Assembly: GCF_002933345.1 (NCBI RefSeq)
Contig: NZ_PDKR01000002.1
Span: forward strand, 86,279 to 150,278
From: Candidatus Pantoea edessiphila
Lineage (GTDB): Bacteria; Pseudomonadota; Gammaproteobacteria; Enterobacterales; Enterobacteriaceae
Direction: 5' to 3'
DNA length: 64,000 bases
The position numbers and the translations under genes were made by a program. This document shows positions 33,765 to 42,944 of this stretch, one piece after another. The notes beneath the pieces are model-generated. The model was given only the letters and a program-made list of their open reading frames with translations, was not told the DNA's origin and did no database searches. How positions within the stretch are numbered: position 1 is the stretch's first letter; each line of letters starts with the position of its first letter.

Positions 33765-34559
33765 TTAAAAACAATGCTCAATTGATGGAAAATTACCATT
33801 TTTTACTTCAGAAATATATTGACGAATTGCTGCACGTATATCTCCCGTTTCAGAAAGAAAATTTTTAGCAAATTTGGGAATATTACCATCAGTTATACCA
33901 AAAATATCATACATTACTAAAATTTGTCCGTCCGTATTATTTCCTGCTCCAATACCTATAACTGGTATTTTTAATGTCTTGGTAATAATTTTAGCTAATT
34001 TATTTGGTATACATTCTAAAATTAATAATTGTGCCCCTGCTGATTCAATTGCTTGTGCATTTTCAAATATAATATCTGCATTTTTTTTATCAAAACCTTG
34101 TACTTTATATTTACCTAAAATATTTATTGATTGTGGTGTCAAACCTATATGTCCACAAACAGATACAGAACGTTCTGTAAGCATACGAATTGTCTCTATA
34201 ACCCATATCCTACCACCTTCCAATTTTACCATATTAGCTCCAGCACGCATCAATTTTGCAGCATTTTTGAAAGACTGTTGAGGTGTAGCATAACTCAAAA
34301 AAGGAAAATCTGAAATGATCAATGCATGTGGTGCTCCACGACGTACAGAAGAAGTATGATAGGCAATATCATTAATTGTTACTGGGATAGTTGAATTATG
34401 ACCCTGTAATGTCATTCCAAGAGAATCACCTACTAATAAAACTTCTATACCTTCACTGGAGAATAATTTTGCAAAACTAAAATCATATGCGGTTAAAACA
34501 GCAAATTTTTTTCTTTTTATTTTTAAATCATTTAAACAAGAAATAGTAGTTAATTTCAT
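33765..34559 (-). CDS. panB: Ketopantoate hydroxymethyltransferase
   Basis: Transfers a hydroxymethyl group from methylene-THF to 2-ketoisovalerate, the first step to pantoate. The substrate is a valine-pathway intermediate also used by LeuA, linking this gene to ilvIH and leuA in the window. The 264 residues equal E. coli. Motifs: [34 protein letters not shown] and [13 protein letters not shown]. The ATG at 34559 is preceded by a run of nine A and no visible Shine-Dalgarno. Confidence 0.98.
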   Translation of the reverse strand: MKLTTISCLNDLKIKRKKFAVLTAYDFSFAKLFSSEGIEVLLVGDSLGMTLQGHNSTIPVTINDIAYHTSSVRRGAPHALIISDFPFLSYATPQQSFKNAAKLMRAGANMVKLEGGRIWVIETIRMLTERSVSVCGHIGLTPQSINILGKYKVQGFDKKNADIIFENAQAIESAGAQLLILECIPNKLAKIITKTLKIPVIGIGAGNNTDGQILVMYDIFGITDGNIPKFAKNFLSETGDIRAAIRQYISEVKNGNFPSIEHCF

Positions 34560-34640
34560 TTTTTTTTAATTAAAAAGTCAAGATTTTATCTTGATGAATA
34601 TCATCAGAAAATGTAATAAATTACACACATAATTTATAAT

Positions 34641-35126
34641 TTATGCTTTCCACAGCTTAATAATACCAGTATTAAGTTTAGCAATAGCACTATTAATTGA
34701 ATTTCCATTAGGTAATATAATATTTGGAGCTATTTGAATTAAAGGCAGCAACATAAAAATACGATTTATCATATCATAATGAGGTATAGTTAAATTATTG
34801 GTATTAATTATCTCATTACCAAATAAAAGTATATCGATATCTAAAGTGCGTGGTCCCCAACGTTCCTTTTTACGTATACGTCCCTGTTTAAGTTCTATTT
34901 TATGAATAAATTCAAGTAATTTAATTACTGAAAGTTCAGTCTCTAATTTTACAACAGTATTAAGGTAATCGGGTTGATTCTTTAAACCATACGGTATGGT
35001 ACGATAAAATTCAGAAGTTTTAATAAGATTTGTTTTTGGAATTTTATCTAAAGTTGTTAAAGCTGTTTTAATTTGACAGAAAGGATTGTTGAGATTACTT
35101 CCTAAGGCAAGATAAGTTATAATCAT
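34641..35126 (-). CDS. folK: 6-hydroxymethyl-dihydropterin pyrophosphokinase
   Basis: Pyrophosphorylates 6-hydroxymethyl-7,8-dihydropterin in folate synthesis. The 161 residues match E. coli (159). Signatures: YLALGSNLNNP at the start and RWGPRTLDIDILLFG with the two metal-binding aspartates, followed by LTIPHYDMINRIFMLLPL. It lies between pcnB and panB, as in E. coli, and forms with them a leftward gene run. Folate produced here would also supply the methylene-THF used by PanB. Confidence 0.97.
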   Translation of the reverse strand: MIITYLALGSNLNNPFCQIKTALTTLDKIPKTNLIKTSEFYRTIPYGLKNQPDYLNTVVKLETELSVIKLLEFIHKIELKQGRIRKKERWGPRTLDIDILLFGNEIINTNNLTIPHYDMINRIFMLLPLIQIAPNIILPNGNSINSAIAKLNTGIIKLWKA

Positions 35127-35211
35127 ATATTTTTACCATGTAATTATTTATCCTTGATAATTGAATGTAACAACTATTGACATTAACGATAGTATTTTCT
35201 CGTTGCTTTGT

Positions 35212-36432
35212 TTATAACAATTGTCTTTTATTCCAATTTTTACTAAGTTCTATTAATTCTGGAGTTTTTTCAACTGTAGCACGTAATGTTAGTAAATTAT
35301 AAGCTACTCCAAATTTTGGGTGTAACATTAATTTTTTAGCGGGTTTGCCATATATACGTGACATATATAGTTGTAATTTCCAAATATCTCTTATCAAAGA
35401 TGTTATTTTTCTAGGAATAGCTAAGACTTGACATGCTTCTCCTAATGTATTATTTATAGCAATGGAGAACGAATCATAATATGTTAAAGAACTAGAATTG
35501 TTTTGAGAAATTATTTCAGCAGTCTTTAATTGAGGATACCAAAACATTGCAGCAAATAGAAATACAGGATTTACACGCATTTGATTTTGTATTCTATCAT
35601 CTGTATTTTTTAATAATTGAACTAGCATACGTTCTGTTGTGCTATTACCAGTTTTAGTGAAATCACGCGCTAATGTTGGAAATAATAATTGGAATAATTG
35701 ATATTTACATAGTTTGCAATAAGTAATATAACCATAACCTGTTTGAAAAAGCTTGAGAGATTCTTCAAAAAGTCTTGATGATGGAATATTATGTAGTAAT
35801 AGTGCCAACCTTGGTATAGGTTCAGCTGTTTCTGGAGCGATACTCATGTTTAATTTTGCAGCAAATCTTGTTACTCTTAACATACGAACTGGATCTTCAC
35901 GATAACGAGTTTCTGGATCTCCAATCAACCTTATAACACCTTGTTTTAAATCTCTTAAACCTCCTACATAATCTCGTACACTTAAATCAGTCATACTATA
36001 ATATAAACTATTGATAGTTATATCCCTACGATATGCATCATCTTCAATACTACCAAATATGTTATCACTTAATAACATACCATTTTTTTTATTAAATTGA
36101 AAATTACTATATTTTTTATTGTGATCTTCTTCTAAATGATCACCTCTAAAAGTAGCGACTTCAATTATTTCAGAACTAAAAATTATATGAGCCAATATAA
36201 ATCTACGACCAACTAAACGACAATTTCTGAATAATCTGATCATTTGTTCTGGTGTAGCATTAGTCGTTACATCAAAATCTTTTGGTTTTTGTCCTAACAA
36301 TAAATCACGAACACCACCACCTACTAGATAAGCTTCATAACCAGCTTTATTAAGTCTGTAGAGAACCTTAAGAGCATTTTTGCTAATATTTTTTCTAGAT
36401 ATCATTTTTCTTATACGAGAAGTCATTATCAT
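35212..36432 (-). CDS. pcnB: Poly(A) polymerase I
   Basis: Adds poly(A) tails to RNA 3' ends, promoting decay. The 406 residues are shorter than E. coli because the basic C-terminal tail (arginine-rich in E. coli) and part of the N-terminus are missing. The nucleotidyltransferase core is intact: [13 protein letters not shown], catalytic [12 protein letters not shown], and [19 protein letters not shown]. The first ATG is 36432 (another is at 36426). A perfect AAGGAGGT lies at 36463-36456, some 23 bases upstream, which is too far for normal use; E. coli pcnB is known to start inefficiently at AUU, so unusual initiation has precedent. Confidence 0.95.
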   Translation of the reverse strand: MIMTSRIRKMISRKNISKNALKVLYRLNKAGYEAYLVGGGVRDLLLGQKPKDFDVTTNATPEQMIRLFRNCRLVGRRFILAHIIFSSEIIEVATFRGDHLEEDHNKKYSNFQFNKKNGMLLSDNIFGSIEDDAYRRDITINSLYYSMTDLSVRDYVGGLRDLKQGVIRLIGDPETRYREDPVRMLRVTRFAAKLNMSIAPETAEPIPRLALLLHNIPSSRLFEESLKLFQTGYGYITYCKLCKYQLFQLLFPTLARDFTKTGNSTTERMLVQLLKNTDDRIQNQMRVNPVFLFAAMFWYPQLKTAEIISQNNSSSLTYYDSFSIAINNTLGEACQVLAIPRKITSLIRDIWKLQLYMSRIYGKPAKKLMLHPKFGVAYNLLTLRATVEKTPELIELSKNWNKRQLL

Positions 36433-36581
36433 GAGTATATTTACACCTTACTGGTACCTCCTTTATTATTAAAATATTATTAAAAATTTAAGACATTAAC
36501 CATATACTTTTTAAAAACTTTAAAAAACAACAAATTGTTATTGTCTAAACAATAATCAAATTTGTTATAATCAATTTTAAT

Positions 36582-36619
36582 ATTTGTAGTAATATCATAT
36601 TTATGATATTACTACAAAT
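36582..36619. repeat. Perfect 17-bp inverted repeat
   Basis: Arms of 17 bases (36582-36598 and 36603-36619) are exact reverse complements around a 4-base loop ATTT, starting ATTTGTAGTAATATCAT on the plus strand. It sits between dksA and pcnB, both read leftward, about 150 bases upstream of pcnB. No U-tract follows on either strand. It may be an mRNA-stabilising or processing hairpin or a remnant terminator of the lost gluQ. Confidence 0.6.
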
Positions 36620-36799
36620 AAAATATAAAGAACTATACTTCAACTTATCGTATAACAATTAAAAATTTTAGTAAATAATATTATATTATGCAAAATCATT
36701 ATACTAGATTTTATGAAAATATTAGATAATAAAGATATAAAAAATATAGAATATAACCTAGACTAGGTAAATTTAATTTTCTTTACAATGATTTAAAGA

Positions 36800-36841
36800 T
36801 ATCGCACAATTAGTAACAATACTTCTATTGATTGTGCGATA
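36800..36841 (-). terminator. Probable dksA terminator
   Basis: An 11-bp perfect stem (TATCGCACAAT and ATTGTGCGATA) begins 15 bases after the dksA stop. Its 20-base loop holds an inner 5-bp hairpin, CAATA GAAG TATTG on the minus strand. The sequence after the stem is only moderately U-rich (TCTTTAAA). The mixed base content is unusual for the surrounding DNA and the position favours a transcript end. Confidence 0.5.
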
Positions 36842-36856
36842 AATTTTAATAATTTA

Positions 36857-37312
36857 TCAACCAGCAATCTGTTTTTCACGAATTTCTGCTATTGTTTTAC
36901 AATCAATACATAAATCAGCAGTTGGACGTGCTTCTAAACGACGAATACCTATTTCAATACCGCAAGAATCACAATAACCAAAATTATCATCTTCCACTTT
37001 TTTTAATGTTTTTTCTATTTTTTTTATTAATTTACGTTCTCGATCACGAGTACGTAATTCTAAACTAAACTCTTCTTCTTGTGAAGCACGATCTATAGGA
37101 TCAGGAAAATTAGAAGGTTCATCCTGAATATGAATTAAAGTACGATTAATCTCATGTTGTAATTGGCTACGCCATGCTTTTAAAATCTTACGAAAATGAT
37201 TTAATTGATTGGAATTCATATATTTTTCGTTTGGTTTTTCCTGATAAGCTTTAACTCCAGCTATAGCAAGAATACTTAAAGATGAAATCTTACGTTTTTT
37301 TCCTTCTTGCAT
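36857..37312 (-). CDS. dksA: RNA polymerase-binding regulator DksA
   Basis: Binds the RNA polymerase secondary channel and, with ppGpp, tunes rRNA and amino-acid promoters. The 151 residues equal E. coli. The coiled-coil tip DPIDRAS (DxxDxA) is intact and the zinc finger has all four cysteines (114, 117, 135, 138). A good GGGAGAAACAAT precedes ATG 37312. Retention of DksA, when most regulators are lost, and an rRNA promoter at the right edge make rRNA control a plausible role here; whether ppGpp synthases exist cannot be seen. Confidence 0.98.
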   Translation of the reverse strand: MQEGKKRKISSLSILAIAGVKAYQEKPNEKYMNSNQLNHFRKILKAWRSQLQHEINRTLIHIQDEPSNFPDPIDRASQEEEFSLELRTRDRERKLIKKIEKTLKKVEDDNFGYCDSCGIEIGIRRLEARPTADLCIDCKTIAEIREKQIAG

Positions 37313-37932
37313 ATTGTTTCTCCCACATAATAATCTTAAAGTTTAATAATTTTTATACCATTAGATAATGGATATAGTTCATAAATATTTTGTATTCTAA
37401 TTTTTATAAAAGATAAAAAATTATATTAATTTATATGTATAAGTAGTTAATGTTTGTTAATAAGTTAATCTAATTTAAAAAAATATATTAGAAAATATGC
37501 AATTATTGATTAATTAAAATTATATAAAACACAACTAATTTAAATTTATGTATTTGTTAAATAATGTAAATTACTAAAAAGTTATAAATACAAAATACTA
37601 TATCTCAATCACTAATATATATCCTTATATTATAATACCTTAAGTTATATTAGAGTATAGATCTACTATACATAATAGTATGATGATAACATGCATTTCC
37701 TTTAGGATATTATATATAATATCCTAAATTTTTGATTTTAGAATGTCTATAGTTTAAAGTATTAAATAAAAATTTTTTATTTAAAAATATATTTAGTTTA
37801 TTAATGATTTTTTAGTCAAATAAACTTCAATTTAATGTATAGTTATTATATTTATTTTATATTAAAAATAACAAATATAATGAAATTAAAAATTAATTTT
37901 ATTTATTATATATTTAAATCATTAATATAAAA
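37313..37932. other. dksA/hemL intergenic region
   Basis: In E. coli sfsA, thpR, hrpB, mrcB and the fhu genes separate dksA from hemL. Only 620 bp of A/T-rich DNA remain. mrcB (PBP1b, a major peptidoglycan polymerase) is therefore absent from its usual place. The region holds the 28-bp palindrome and, just left of it, overlapping short hairpins (GTATAG/CTATAC and TACTAT/ATAGTA near 37655-37683). The dksA promoter must lie here but cannot be fixed by eye. Confidence 0.55.
37701..37728. repeat. Perfect 28-bp palindrome
   Basis: The two 14-base halves, TTTAGGATATTATA and TATAATATCCTAAA, are exact reverse complements with no spacer, and TTTTT follows on the plus strand. It lies 205 bp downstream of hemL and 389 bp upstream of dksA, both leftward genes. 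As RNA it would be a hairpin with about 11 bp plus loop; as DNA it has operator-like symmetry. Its role is unknown. Confidence 0.55.
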
Positions 37933-39192
37933 TTATAGTTCAGAAAAACAAACATTAGCAGCATCTATAGTTTTATTAATATCTTTTACATTATGTGCTA
38001 ATGATACAAAATTTGTTTCAAAAGGAGATGGTGCAAAGTACACTCCTTGTTTCATCATTAAATGAAAAAATTTCTTAAATATATCAGTATTGCATTTTAT
38101 AACATCAGAATAATAAATTACATTATCTTTTTCAGTAAAGAAAAAACCAAACATACCACAAATACTATTTATTACTAGAGGAATATTATTTTTTTTTGCT
38201 ACTGTACGCAAACCTACAGTTAAATTATCAGTTAAATCTTTTAGTGTTTTATATGAATATATTTCTGTAATTTGTTTTAAACAATTATACCCAGCGGCCA
38301 TTACCACCGGATTTCCAGAACATGTTCCAGCTTGATAAACTTCTCCAGTGGGAGATAAATTGCTCATGATTTTTTTGCTCCCTCCAAAGGCGCCAATAGG
38401 CATTCCAGCACCTATTATTTTTCCTAAACAAGTAATATCTGCTTTTATATTATATAATTCTTGAGCTCCTCCTAATGCAACTCTGAAACCAGTCATTACT
38501 TCGTCCATAATAAGTAATGAATTAAATTCGTCACATAAATTACGTAATCCTTGCAAAAAATTAAATTTTGGTAAAACACAACTCATATTTCCAGCTATTG
38601 GTTCTACAATAATTGCAGCTATATCTTTAGGATACCTAATAAACTGTTTACGTACTGAATGCAAATCATTATATTCACAAATTAGCGTATGTTTTATAAA
38701 ATCATAAGGTATTCCTGTTGGATTTTGATCTTCATTGTTAGCTAATAATTGATCTACATGACCATGATAACAACCTCTAAATTTGATAATTTTTTTACGT
38801 TTAGTAAATCCACGAGCTAAACGAACAGCACTCATTGTAGCTTCAGTACCAGAATTTACCATACGTACCATTTCTATACTTTGCACTAATTTGCAAATTA
38901 ACTGAGCCATAAGCAATTCTATTTTCGTAGGTATTCCAAAATTTAAACCATTTTTTATGGTTTTAATAACTGATTCACTAATAACAGTATTATTATGACC
39001 TAGGATCATTGATCCCCATGCACCAACATAATCTATGTAATGTCTATTATCTATATCGTATAGATAAGCTCCTTGAGCTCTTTGAATAAAAAAAGGGCTA
39101 CCACCTACTTTATTGAAAGATCTTACTGGAGAATTTACTCCTCCTGGCATAAAATTTTTTGCAATTAAAAATAGTTTATTAGAATTATTCAT
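37933..39192 (-). CDS. hemL: Glutamate-1-semialdehyde 2,1-aminomutase
   Basis: PLP enzyme that makes 5-aminolevulinate from glutamate-1-semialdehyde, for haem. I start it at ATG 39192 (MNNSNKLFLIAKNFMPGGVNSPVRS), collinear with E. coli; an in-frame ATG 14 codons upstream is rejected. The product has 419 residues (E. coli 426). The PLP lysine is Lys258 in TCLGKIIGAG, and NSGTEATMSAVRLARG is intact. The seven missing residues fall between GCYHGH and GIPYDF, where E. coli has the glycine/serine-rich part of the mobile active-site gate. No frameshift is involved. Confidence 0.97.
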   Translation of the reverse strand: MNNSNKLFLIAKNFMPGGVNSPVRSFNKVGGSPFFIQRAQGAYLYDIDNRHYIDYVGAWGSMILGHNNTVISESVIKTIKNGLNFGIPTKIELLMAQLICKLVQSIEMVRMVNSGTEATMSAVRLARGFTKRKKIIKFRGCYHGHVDQLLANNEDQNPTGIPYDFIKHTLICEYNDLHSVRKQFIRYPKDIAAIIVEPIAGNMSCVLPKFNFLQGLRNLCDEFNSLLIMDEVMTGFRVALGGAQELYNIKADITCLGKIIGAGMPIGAFGGSKKIMSNLSPTGEVYQAGTCSGNPVVMAAGYNCLKQITEIYSYKTLKDLTDNLTVGLRTVAKKNNIPLVINSICGMFGFFFTEKDNVIYYSDVIKCNTDIFKKFFHLMMKQGVYFAPSPFETNFVSLAHNVKDINKTIDAANVCFSEL

Positions 39193-39385
39193 TTTGATCA
39201 CTATAAAATTATTCAAAACAACATTATTTGTCACGCATTATAATTGTAGTAAAAAATATCAAATAGAAGAATTAAAAATGATTTATCATTTTATTTAAGT
39301 ATGTAATTAATCCATTTATGTTATTATGTTAATAAACACTTAAAATAATATGTATTGCCTTTAATATTTCAATTGGAATTAAAAT

Positions 39386-39733
39386 ATGAATATAGATTTA
39401 TCAGCAACACCTTTGAATTTTACTAGTGCTGCGGCAAGTAAAGTAAAATATCTAATCAGTGATAAAAAAAATAAATCATTAAGACTACGCATATATATAA
39501 CCGGTGGAGGTTGTAGTGGTTTTCAATATGGTTTTGTTTTGGATGATAAAGTTAATGAACAGGATATAATAATCAGAAAAAAAGGTATAAATTTAATTGT
39601 TGACCCTATAAGTCTTCAATATTTATCAGGAAGTTCAATAGATTATAAAGAAAGTTTAGAAGGTTCTCGTTTTGTGGTAATAAATCCCAATGCTAAAATA
39701 ACTTGTAGTTGTGGTTTATCTTTTGGTGTTTAA
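39386..39733 (+). CDS. erpA: Iron-sulfur cluster carrier ErpA
   Basis: A-type carrier that delivers Fe-S clusters to apo-enzymes, in E. coli the isoprenoid enzymes IspG and IspH. The 115 residues match family length and the three ligand cysteines are Cys43 ([12 protein letters not shown]), Cys107 and Cys109 (CSCG). ATG 39386 is preceded by TTGGAA. It diverges from hemL and converges on mtn. Likely clients in this window are LeuC and, indirectly, the isoprenoid route that includes Dxr and UppS (inference). Confidence 0.98.
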   Translation: MNIDLSATPLNFTSAAASKVKYLISDKKNKSLRLRIYITGGGCSGFQYGFVLDDKVNEQDIIIRKKGINLIVDPISLQYLSGSSIDYKESLEGSRFVVINPNAKITCSCGLSFGV

Positions 39734-39820
39734 TTTTTAATTAATAACATTTAATTAAAACCAAATGATGATTTTTTACTATTTTTATACTTATTAAATA
39801 ATATGTCTAACAATAATTAT

Positions 39821-40516
39821 TTATAAAGAAACATTTGTTAAAAATTTATTAACAACTTTACAACATTTTTTAGAACTATTAATTAAATGTTCTCTAAAAT
39901 TAAGATAAGATTTATTATCTACAGTATCAGAAATAGAACGTATTGCTATAAAAGGTATTTGAAATACATAACAAACGTGAGCAATAGATGTTGCTTCCAT
40001 TTCAACAGCGACTGCTTTAGGAAAATATTTGCAAATTTTCATCAACGAATGAATATTATTAACAAAAGCATCACCACTAACTATAAGACCTATTTTGGAT
40101 TTCAATTTTAATTGATTAGCACATATTTTTGCATGGATTACAAGACTTTTATTAGCTGTAAATTCAGCAGGAAAACCACTTATTTGTCCCATCATATAAC
40201 CAAAAGCAGTCATATCAACATCATGGTAACAAACTGATTTAGATATTACTATATCTCCTATTTTTAAATTTGATGAAAGACTACCAGCTGTACCTATATT
40301 AATTATTAAATCTGGGTTATATAAATTTATTAATAATGTAGTAGTTAATGTAACTATAGTTTTACCAATTCCTGATTCTAGCAAAAATATTTTATTTTTT
40401 TTTGTATTTCCTATATAAATTTTATAACCTTTAATAGAAAGCAATTTATATTCATCAATACTATCCCGTATGTACTGAATTTCTTCTTCCATTGCTCCTA
40501 TAATAGCTATTTTCAT
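39821..40516 (-). CDS. mtn: 5'-methylthioadenosine/S-adenosylhomocysteine nucleosidase
   Basis: Hydrolyses MTA and SAH, relieving product inhibition of SAM-dependent enzymes. ATG 40516 gives MKIAIIGAMEEEIQYI, collinear with E. coli (231 versus 232 residues), with AAGAGA upstream; the open frame extends 51 codons further but that part is low-complexity. Catalytic Glu12, VEMEATSIAHVC and the ISDTVDN aspartate motif are visible. A run of nine A lies inside the gene at 40391-40399 (as T on the plus strand). It stands alone between erpA and dapD. Confidence 0.97.
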   Translation of the reverse strand: MKIAIIGAMEEEIQYIRDSIDEYKLLSIKGYKIYIGNTKKNKIFLLESGIGKTIVTLTTTLLINLYNPDLIINIGTAGSLSSNLKIGDIVISKSVCYHDVDMTAFGYMMGQISGFPAEFTANKSLVIHAKICANQLKLKSKIGLIVSGDAFVNNIHSLMKICKYFPKAVAVEMEATSIAHVCYVFQIPFIAIRSISDTVDNKSYLNFREHLINSSKKCCKVVNKFLTNVSL

Positions 40517-41017
40517 AAAAAATCTCTTTTTTAATATAATATTAAATATGCGTATGTTGATCGTTATTGTAGTATAAAAAAAGTTAATCTTATAACATAT
40601 GATTAAATAATCAATTCTTGTAATTTTATTACTGTCTTTACAGATCTGATTTTGGAAGGATAATATCATTATGTAATAAACTATCTCTAGTAGTTATAAT
40701 AAAATTTAATCATTTTAGCATTATATTGAATTCAATTGAAGATAAAATATTAATTTTAAAAATGAATTTATTAGCAACTAAGGTCGCATATATCTAATTA
40801 GGGAAAATTGATAATCGTTTCTAGTTTTTATATAAGATATAGATGATAATAAATACTTAATTTAATACCAGATAATCATTTTTATCATCTGGTATAAAAA
40901 TGAATTTTTATAAAAAAACTATGGGAAATTCCCAATATTCACTTTAAATTAAGTAATAATATAGATTTAAAATTAATTATTAAATAAGTTCTAACAGTGA
41001 CACATTATTAATTTATT
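40517..41017. other. mtn/dapD intergenic region
   Basis: This 501-bp A/T-rich region follows dapD and precedes mtn, both leftward. It contains the hairpin at 40865-40895. In E. coli many genes, including the degP region, lie here; no coding remnant or tRNA is visible. The mtn promoter presumably lies in the left part. Confidence 0.5.
40865..40895 (-). terminator. Possible dapD terminator hairpin
   Basis: Arms ATACCAGAT and ATCTGGTAT (40865-40873 and 40887-40895) are perfect inverses, and the inner GATAA/TTATC can add pairs with a small bulge. It lies about 120 bp downstream of the leftward dapD gene. GC content is above background. No U-tract follows, so the call is tentative. Confidence 0.35.
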
Positions 41018-41836
41018 TTATTGATTACGCAATATTTTATTAAGACTTATTTTGTCAAGAGTTTTATAGTCTACTTTTTTTACGATTATAGCAGAATATA
41101 AACTATATTTATTATCTTTAGATGGTAAGTTACCAGAAACAACTACAGAACCAGCAGGTACACGACCATAACTTATTTCTCCAGAATTGCGATTATAAAT
41201 TTTGGTACTTTGACCTATATAAACACCCATGGATATTACTGATCCTTCCTCAATAATTACTCCTTCAGCAATTTCAGATCTAGCTCCTATGAAACAATGA
41301 TCTTCAATTATGGTTGGATTGGTTTGTAGTGGTTCTAAAACACCACCAATTCCAACTCCACCTGAAATATGTACATTTTTACCTATTTGAGCACATGAAC
41401 CAATAGTAGCCCATGTATCAATCATGGTACTTTCATCAATAAAAGCACCTATATTTATAAAAGAAGGCATGATTATGCTATCATATCCTATATGGGAACC
41501 TTTACGAACAGAAGCTGGAGGTACAATTCTTATGCCTTGTTTTTTAAAATCAGATTCGTTCCAACCGAAAAATTTCATATTAATTTTATCAAAATAATTA
41601 GTTTCAGCACCATATATTATATTATTTTCAGTAATATAAAAAAAAAGCAATATTGCTTTTTTTATCCATTGATTAGTAATCCAACAGCCGTTTTTCTTTT
41701 CAGCTACGCGTAATTTTCCTTGGTCTAATAAATTTATTGTGTGATTTACAGCATCTTTTATTTCTTTATTAACACTTTGTTTAATATCGTTTTTTTTTTC
41801 AAAAAAGTCTTCTATAATATTTTTTAAGTATTGCAT
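41018..41836 (-). CDS. dapD: Tetrahydrodipicolinate N-succinyltransferase
   Basis: Succinyl-CoA-dependent step of the lysine/meso-DAP pathway. The 272 residues match E. coli (274). The left-handed beta-helix hexapeptide region is clear ([20 protein letters not shown], later [11 protein letters not shown] and [19 protein letters not shown]). The product supplies meso-DAP for MurE as well as lysine. An uninterrupted run of ten A spans codons 13-16 (T at 41790-41799 on the plus strand), a possible slippage site. ATG 41836 has TTTGGAAAAAAT upstream. Confidence 0.98.
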   Translation of the reverse strand: MQYLKNIIEDFFEKKNDIKQSVNKEIKDAVNHTINLLDQGKLRVAEKKNGCWITNQWIKKAILLFFYITENNIIYGAETNYFDKINMKFFGWNESDFKKQGIRIVPPASVRKGSHIGYDSIIMPSFINIGAFIDESTMIDTWATIGSCAQIGKNVHISGGVGIGGVLEPLQTNPTIIEDHCFIGARSEIAEGVIIEEGSVISMGVYIGQSTKIYNRNSGEISYGRVPAGSVVVSGNLPSKDNKYSLYSAIIVKKVDYKTLDKISLNKILRNQ

Positions 41837-42152
41837 ATTTTTTCCAAAATATATTCTAATTGTTAGTTGAATAATTTTATATCAAATTATAGATTTAATA
41901 GATTATAATTATTCAGATACTTTTATAAATAATTTTTGTATAACTGTCTTTATTAAAATAATATAATAAATTTTATCATGATCATATCTATAATATAAAA
42001 TTATGAAACTTGTATTTAGACTGTATTGTAATAATTATATATAATTAAAAGTAAAAATTATTATTTTTTAAAATTTATTGTTTAAATTAATCAAGAATTA
42101 AACGTTTTTCTTAATCAAAGATAACACTAGTCTTAATAGAAAATAATCAATA
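41837..42152. other. dapD/map intergenic region
   Basis: This 316-bp A/T-rich region lies between map and dapD, both read leftward. E. coli has glnD here; no remnant of its nucleotidyltransferase motifs is seen, so PII uridylylation control is lost at this locus. No clear terminator or promoter was found. Confidence 0.5.
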
Positions 42153-42944
42153 TTATGTATTAATTAATAATACTGGAATTGTATCATCTTCTCTCAATGT
42201 TAAAATTTCACATCCCTTGTTAGTCACTAAAACTGTATGTTCGTATTGTGCTGAAAGGCTATGATCTTTGGTTTTTACAGTCCAGCCATCTTTCATAGTG
42301 TAAACATCATGATTACCAATATTTACCATTGGCTCAACAGTGAAAATCATGCCTTCTTGTAAAATCAGTTTATTATTTTTTGTTTTATAATGTAAAATTT
42401 GTGGTTCTTCATGAAAATTATTTCCTATACCATGTCCACAATATTCACGTACAATGGAAAAACCATTTGATTCTACATATTTTTGGATAACACAACCAAT
42501 TTTATTAATACTAATGCCTGGTTTTATAACTTTTAGTGATAAATATAGGCTTTCTTGTGTAATTTTACATAAATTTTGACCTTGAATAGTTGGTTTTCCA
42601 ACTATAAACATCTTAGATGTATCGCCATAATACGAATTATTAATAACTGTTACATCAATATTAATAATATCTCCATTTTTTAATAATTGATTATCATTAG
42701 GAATACCGTGACATACAACTTCATTTACAGAAATACATACTGATTTTGGAAATCCTTGGTAGCCGAGACAACCAGGAATAACTCCTTGTTTATTGATCAT
42801 ATATTCATGACATATTTTATCTAACTCTCCTGTTGTTACGCCTGGTTTAACATATCTTTCTATCATTTCTAGTACTTCAGCAGCTAAATGACAAGCAATG
42901 CGTATTTTTTCTATTTCTTCATTAGTTTTTATTATAAAAGACAT
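42153..42944 (-). CDS. map: Methionine aminopeptidase type I
   Basis: Removes N-terminal methionine from nascent proteins, an essential step with peptide deformylase. The 263 residues match E. coli (264). Metal ligands are visible as Asp in DVTVINNSYYGDTSKMF (two), His in CGHGIGNNFHEEP, Glu in FTVEPMVNIG and Glu in QYEHTVLV. It is divergent from rpsB, the standard arrangement in gammaproteobacteria, sharing a 285-bp regulatory gap. Confidence 0.98.
   Translation of the reverse strand: MSFIIKTNEEIEKIRIACHLAAEVLEMIERYVKPGVTTGELDKICHEYMINKQGVIPGCLGYQGFPKSVCISVNEVVCHGIPNDNQLLKNGDIINIDVTVINNSYYGDTSKMFIVGKPTIQGQNLCKITQESLYLSLKVIKPGISINKIGCVIQKYVESNGFSIVREYCGHGIGNNFHEEPQILHYKTKNNKLILQEGMIFTVEPMVNIGNHDVYTMKDGWTVKTKDHSLSAQYEHTVLVTNKGCEILTLREDDTIPVLLINT

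Larger units (their letters stand above)
36433..36856. other. pcnB/dksA intergenic region
   Basis: This 424-bp spacer is where gluQ (yadB) lies in E. coli; no remnant is seen. It contains the dksA hairpin, the 17-bp inverted repeat and an isolated strong ribosome-binding sequence, each described separately. The rest is A/T-rich without clear signals. Confidence 0.55.

Noticed and set aside
33874..34313. Overlapping plus-strand open frames opposite panB
   Set aside because: Both lie wholly within panB and show no domain; by-products of codon composition.
39193..39234. Upstream start for hemL adding 14 residues
   Set aside because: ATG 39192 aligns with known HemL; the upstream segment has no counterpart.
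39735..39760. Inverted repeat TTTTAATTAA / TTAATTAAAA after erpA as a bidirectional terminator
   Set aside because: It lies between convergent genes, which is suggestive, but it is pure A/T, 10 bp, and lacks a U-tract directly after the stem.
40517..40669. Upstream extension of mtn by 51 codons
   Set aside because: The added residues are low-complexity Ile/Asn/Phe, absent from the family; ATG 40516 aligns exactly and has a ribosome site.
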